A stretch of 9,791 nucleotides of DNA from an uncultured Bacteroidota bacterium (GTDB taxonomy: Bacteria; Bacteroidota; Bacteroidia; Chitinophagales; Chitinophagaceae). The translations under genes were made by a program, and so were the position numbers. Within the stretch, counting starts at the first letter, position 1. Each line of letters begins with the position of its first letter. This document shows positions 6,943 to 9,791 of this stretch, in pieces. The notes under the pieces were generated by a model. That model did not search any database and was not told the DNA's origin. It saw only the letters and a list, made by a program, of their open reading frames with translations. The stretch spans positions 1 to 9,791 of the forward strand of contig CAIVHI010000425.1 in NCBI GenBank assembly GCA_903905685.1, in the 5' to 3' direction.

Positions 6943-7133
6943 GTGCATCGGCCCATTTTCAGGCTGGTGCCCACGGGTCAAGTTTGGCAAATGTGGCCTG
7001 CAATCTTGATTGGGAAAATTGTTGACGTTTTATTGGAGTGACGCTCAGCTCATTATTTCGTCCACATATCTCTACGGCTTTAAGACGCCGGGAAATGCTA
7101 AATTCGCGTGGTCATTACCCAACTTCTTTCCCG

Positions 7134-9791
7134 ATGATACTGGAATTTTCGACCCCCAAGCGGGCTCTGAACAAAGCTTTCTTGAAGCAGCGTCCGCTGC
7201 GAAGCCAAATCGATATGTTCAAACACAATTTGACCAAGCTACTCGGAAAAATAGACGAGATTGAACGGGAAGAAAACCAGAAGAACCATGTGCGCGACTT
7301 TCTGCGTGACACTTATTATAGAGACGTACATGAAATCAACACTAAAGACAACAAAGACCTGGTCATCCACCTTGGGAAATCCAACAAAGACCATGTAGGG
7401 GTAATTATTGAAGCGAAGCGGCCGGGCAACAAAACCGAAATGTTGTCTGCCGAACGGCCCAATACCAAGGCGCTGCACGAACTGGTGCTCTATTACCTTG
7501 ACGAGCGCACGGCCCGGGGCAACACGAAATTGAAAAACCTGATTGCCACCAACATATTTGAGTGGTATATTATAGATGCAAATGTTTTCGACAAGCTGGT
7601 TTACCGAAACACCCGAATCAGCCGTTTGTATGACACCTACATTGCCGACCACAAAGACACCAGATTCTTTTATGAAGAATTGGCAAAAATTTTGGATGCT
7701 GTCGACTGGGAAATTCCCTGCACCTATTTCAATTTAAGAAATTTTGAAAAAGACTTGAATAGCCACGGCGATGACCGGAACTTGATTGCACTGTTCAAAA
7801 TTCTCTCTCCCTACCATTTGCTGAAAGTGCCTTTTTCCGACGACAGCAACCAACTCAATGAAGGATTTTATCGAGAGCTGCTCCACATTGTAGGCTTGGA
7901 AGAGGTCAAAGACAGTGGGAAGGTGGTTATCAGAAGGAAGAGCGAAAAACGCAATCCGGGGTCCATCATAGAGAATGCCATAAATATCCTCGATACCGAC
8001 GATGTTCTACACAAGGTTCACGACTTGCAGTCGTACGGCAACGACAAAACCGATCAACTATTCAATGTTGCATTAGAACTGTCTATTACGTGGATGAACC
8101 GGATTTTGTTCCTGAAGCTCTTGGAATCGCAACTATTACAGTACCACAACGGCGACAAGTCATATCATTTCCTCAACATCGGCTTCATTTCCAATTACGA
8201 CGATCTATACAAATTGTTCCATCAGGTGCTGGCTCGTACATTGGATAGTAGGACAGAGGCCATACGGGCAAAATTTGCGCACATACCTTACCTAAACAGT
8301 TCACTCTTCGAAATCGGCGATTTGGAAGACCAGACCATTAAAATCAACTCGCTAGACAACTCCATGAAATTGGAATTGATGGCGGGCACTGTATTGAAGG
8401 ATGGCGGTAAACGGCCGAAAGCATTGCCCACACTCGAATATTTGTTCAAGTTCCTTGATGCATTTGATTTTGCAGGTGAGGGCTCGGAAGACGTACAGGA
8501 CGAAAACAAATCCCTAATCAACGCATCGGTACTCGGGAAGGTGTTTGAGAAAATAAACGGCTATAAAGACGGTTCTGTTTTTACCCCCGGATTCATCACC
8601 ATGTATATGTGCAGGGAAACCATTAGATTGGCCCTCACCCAAAAGTTTTCGGAGCGGTACGGTTGGAAGCTGGACGACTTTGACGACATCAAGAACTACG
8701 TGGCCGACAAAAAATCTGCGGTGGACATACTCGATTTCAACCGTACGGTAAACGAGCTCCACGTGTGTGACCCTGCTGTGGGTAGCGGCCACTTTTTGGT
8801 CTCATCGCTCAACGAACTCATCGCCATTAAGTACGAGCTGGGGATACTCGCCGACGGTGCCGGCAAACGGGTGACCGATCTAGAACTAGCGATAGAAAAC
8901 GATGAACTCGTCATTAGCGACCTTCATGGCGACATCTTCGAATACCGTATGGAACACGGTAAGCCCATGGGTACCGCGGTGCAAAGATTACAAAAAACCT
9001 TGTTCCACGAAAAGCAGACGCTTATCGAAAACTGCCTGTTTGGCGTGGATGTCAATCCGAAATCGGTACTGATTTGCCGCTTGCGGCTCTGGATAGAGCT
9101 CCTTAAAAACGCCTACTACAAAGAAGAAACGGGTTTCCGGGAATTGGAAACCCTCCCTAATATCGACATTAACATCAAGACCGGAAACAGTCTCGTAAGT
9201 CGTTTCGCTCTTGGCGACGATTTGGGTAAGGCTCTAAAAAGCATCAAGTACAACATTGAGAGCTACCGCGGATTTGTGGCCGATTACAAGAATGAGAAAA
9301 ACAATGATCAAAAACGGGGGCTCCAAAAAATAATCGACTCCATTAAGGGAGATTTCAGGACCCACATAGGACTGCGCGACCCCAAGAAGGTGAAACTCAA
9401 TGCGCTTAGCGGCCAATTGTTCAACTTGCTGAGCCAAGGCCACTTGTTTGGTGCAGATACCAAACAAGTGAAGGCCACCCAAAAGAAGCTGGAAGCCGAA
9501 ATCGTTAAATTGGAAGCGGAGCTGGATGACATCAAAAACAACGCACTTTATCGAAACGCTTTTGAATGGAGGTTCGAATTTCCCGAGGTTTTGAACAACA
9601 ATGGCACCTTCGAGGGCTTTGACGTGATCATAGGCAACCCTCCCTATATCCAGCTTCAAAAACTGAACGAGACGTTAAACGCAGCTTTGGAGCTGCAGCA
9701 ATACCAAACCTTTGGGAAGACGGGCGACATTTACCAGCTGTTTTACGAACGGGGACTGGCCCTCCTGAAACCCAAAGGGCACTTGGCATTC
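7134..9791 (+). CDS. Type IIG-like restriction-modification enzyme, Eco57I class (3' end beyond window)
   Basis: One frame stays open without a stop to the window edge, giving 886 residues of an incomplete protein. Residues ~40-165 hold a PD-(D/E)xK nuclease: D75 (KDLVIH) and E93-A-K95 (VIIEAKRP) are the metal-binding core. The gamma-class N6-adenine methyltransferase follows. The motif X-like VFTPGFIT is at 482-489, SAM-binding motif I DPAVGSGHF at 546-554, GVDVNPKS then CRLRLWIELLKNAYY from 637, and catalytic motif IV NPPY at 835-838. A coiled coil (L786, I790, L793, L797, I800) lies just before motif IV. One chain should thus both methylate adenine and cut DNA, as in Eco57I. The specificity domain is expected beyond the window. 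The ATG at 7134 was chosen because its N-terminus (MILEFSTPKRALNKAFLK) fits the family; in-frame starts at 7095 and 7215 are possible. No Shine-Dalgarno or clear promoter is seen in 6943-7133, only a one-mismatch box TAAATTCG at 7099-7106. A lone methyltransferase of a BREX/DISARM-type system is the main alternative. Confidence 0.9.
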   Translation, partial: MILEFSTPKRALNKAFLKQRPLRSQIDMFKHNLTKLLGKIDEIEREENQKNHVRDFLRDTYYRDVHEINTKDNKDLVIHLGKSNKDHVGVIIEAKRPGNKTEMLSAERPNTKALHELVLYYLDERTARGNTKLKNLIATNIFEWYIIDANVFDKLVYRNTRISRLYDTYIADHKDTRFFYEELAKILDAVDWEIPCTYFNLRNFEKDLNSHGDDRNLIALFKILSPYHLLKVPFSDDSNQLNEGFYRELLHIVGLEEVKDSGKVVIRRKSEKRNPGSIIENAINILDTDDVLHKVHDLQSYGNDKTDQLFNVALELSITWMNRILFLKLLESQLLQYHNGDKSYHFLNIGFISNYDDLYKLFHQVLARTLDSRTEAIRAKFAHIPYLNSSLFEIGDLEDQTIKINSLDNSMKLELMAGTVLKDGGKRPKALPTLEYLFKFLDAFDFAGEGSEDVQDENKSLINASVLGKVFEKINGYKDGSVFTPGFITMYMCRETIRLALTQKFSERYGWKLDDFDDIKNYVADKKSAVDILDFNRTVNELHVCDPAVGSGHFLVSSLNELIAIKYELGILADGAGKRVTDLELAIENDELVISDLHGDIFEYRMEHGKPMGTAVQRLQKTLFHEKQTLIENCLFGVDVNPKSVLICRLRLWIELLKNAYYKEETGFRELETLPNIDINIKTGNSLVSRFALGDDLGKALKSIKYNIESYRGFVADYKNEKNNDQKRGLQKIIDSIKGDFRTHIGLRDPKKVKLNALSGQLFNLLSQGHLFGADTKQVKATQKKLEAEIVKLEAELDDIKNNALYRNAFEWRFEFPEVLNNNGTFEGFDVIIGNPPYIQLQKLNETLNAALELQQYQTFGKTGDIYQLFYERGLALLKPKGHLAF

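Noticed and set aside
6775..6990. 71-residue minus-strand open frame across the tRNA
   Set aside because: It spans the whole tRNA-Val and its terminator on the opposite strand; the RNA gene explains the sequence.
7010..7264. 84-residue plus-strand open frame overlapping the start of the R-M gene
   Set aside because: It begins with TTG, overlaps the R-M coding region by 131 nt in another frame, and its protein has no recognisable composition or motif. The R-M frame is supported by clear nuclease and methylase motifs.
8769..8795. Damaged methylase motif I (Val in place of Cys in DPAxGSGHF)
   Set aside because: Val at this position is a common natural variant in this class of Eco57I-like enzymes, and the Asp, Gly and Ser residues that form the SAM site are all intact.
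1..9791. CRISPR array, insertion sequence or transposase
   Set aside because: No regularly spaced direct repeats, no terminal inverted repeats flanking a transposase-like frame, and no integrase motifs were seen.

Overview
The window looks like a chromosomal segment of a member of the Bacteroidota, possibly a Chitinophagales/Sphingobacteriales-type organism (order-level placement is a guess). Three things support the phylum. Two exported proteins end in type IX secretion (T9SS) type A sorting domains with the FPNP...G-x-Y pattern. Three intergenic regions carry TAnnTTTG-type -7 promoter elements, two of them preceded at exactly 19 nt by a TTG. Shine-Dalgarno sequences are absent or poor before the starts.

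Layout: (1) Bases 1-97 may hold the 3' end of a plus-strand gene, meeting the minus-strand genes at a small shared hairpin. (2) Bases 137-3061 hold a minus-strand cluster, transcribed right to left: a promoter, a small T9SS-sorted secreted protein of unknown function, a T9SS-sorted CueO-like multicopper oxidase 14 nt downstream, and a CDGSH-type [2Fe-2S] protein with its own predicted promoter. (3) Bases 3153-5561 encode an exported two-domain protein, a YncE-like beta-propeller fused to a phosphoesterase-family domain, also on the minus strand. (4) After a long stem terminator at 5651-5703 comes an NAD(P)H-dependent aldo/keto reductase (5722-6603, minus). (5) The strand then switches: promoter, tRNA-Val(GAC) and a strong intrinsic terminator lie on the plus strand at 6726-6942. 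(6) From 7134 to the window edge one uninterrupted plus-strand frame encodes the first 886 residues of a single-chain restriction-modification enzyme of the Eco57I/type IIG class. It has an N-terminal PD-(D/E)xK nuclease and a gamma-type N6-adenine methyltransferase; the rest of the protein lies outside the window.

The left two thirds read as ordinary envelope and redox functions: copper oxidation, an Fe-S protein, carbonyl reduction and an exported phosphoesterase. The right third is an accessory defence gene beside a tRNA, a common place for acquired genes, although no integrase, att repeat or second defence gene is visible. I did not find evidence for a wholly new system. The most useful leads are the R-M enzyme with a very long insertion between methylase motifs I and IV, the A-C mismatch in the tRNA T-stem, and the dyad overlapping the CDGSH promoter.
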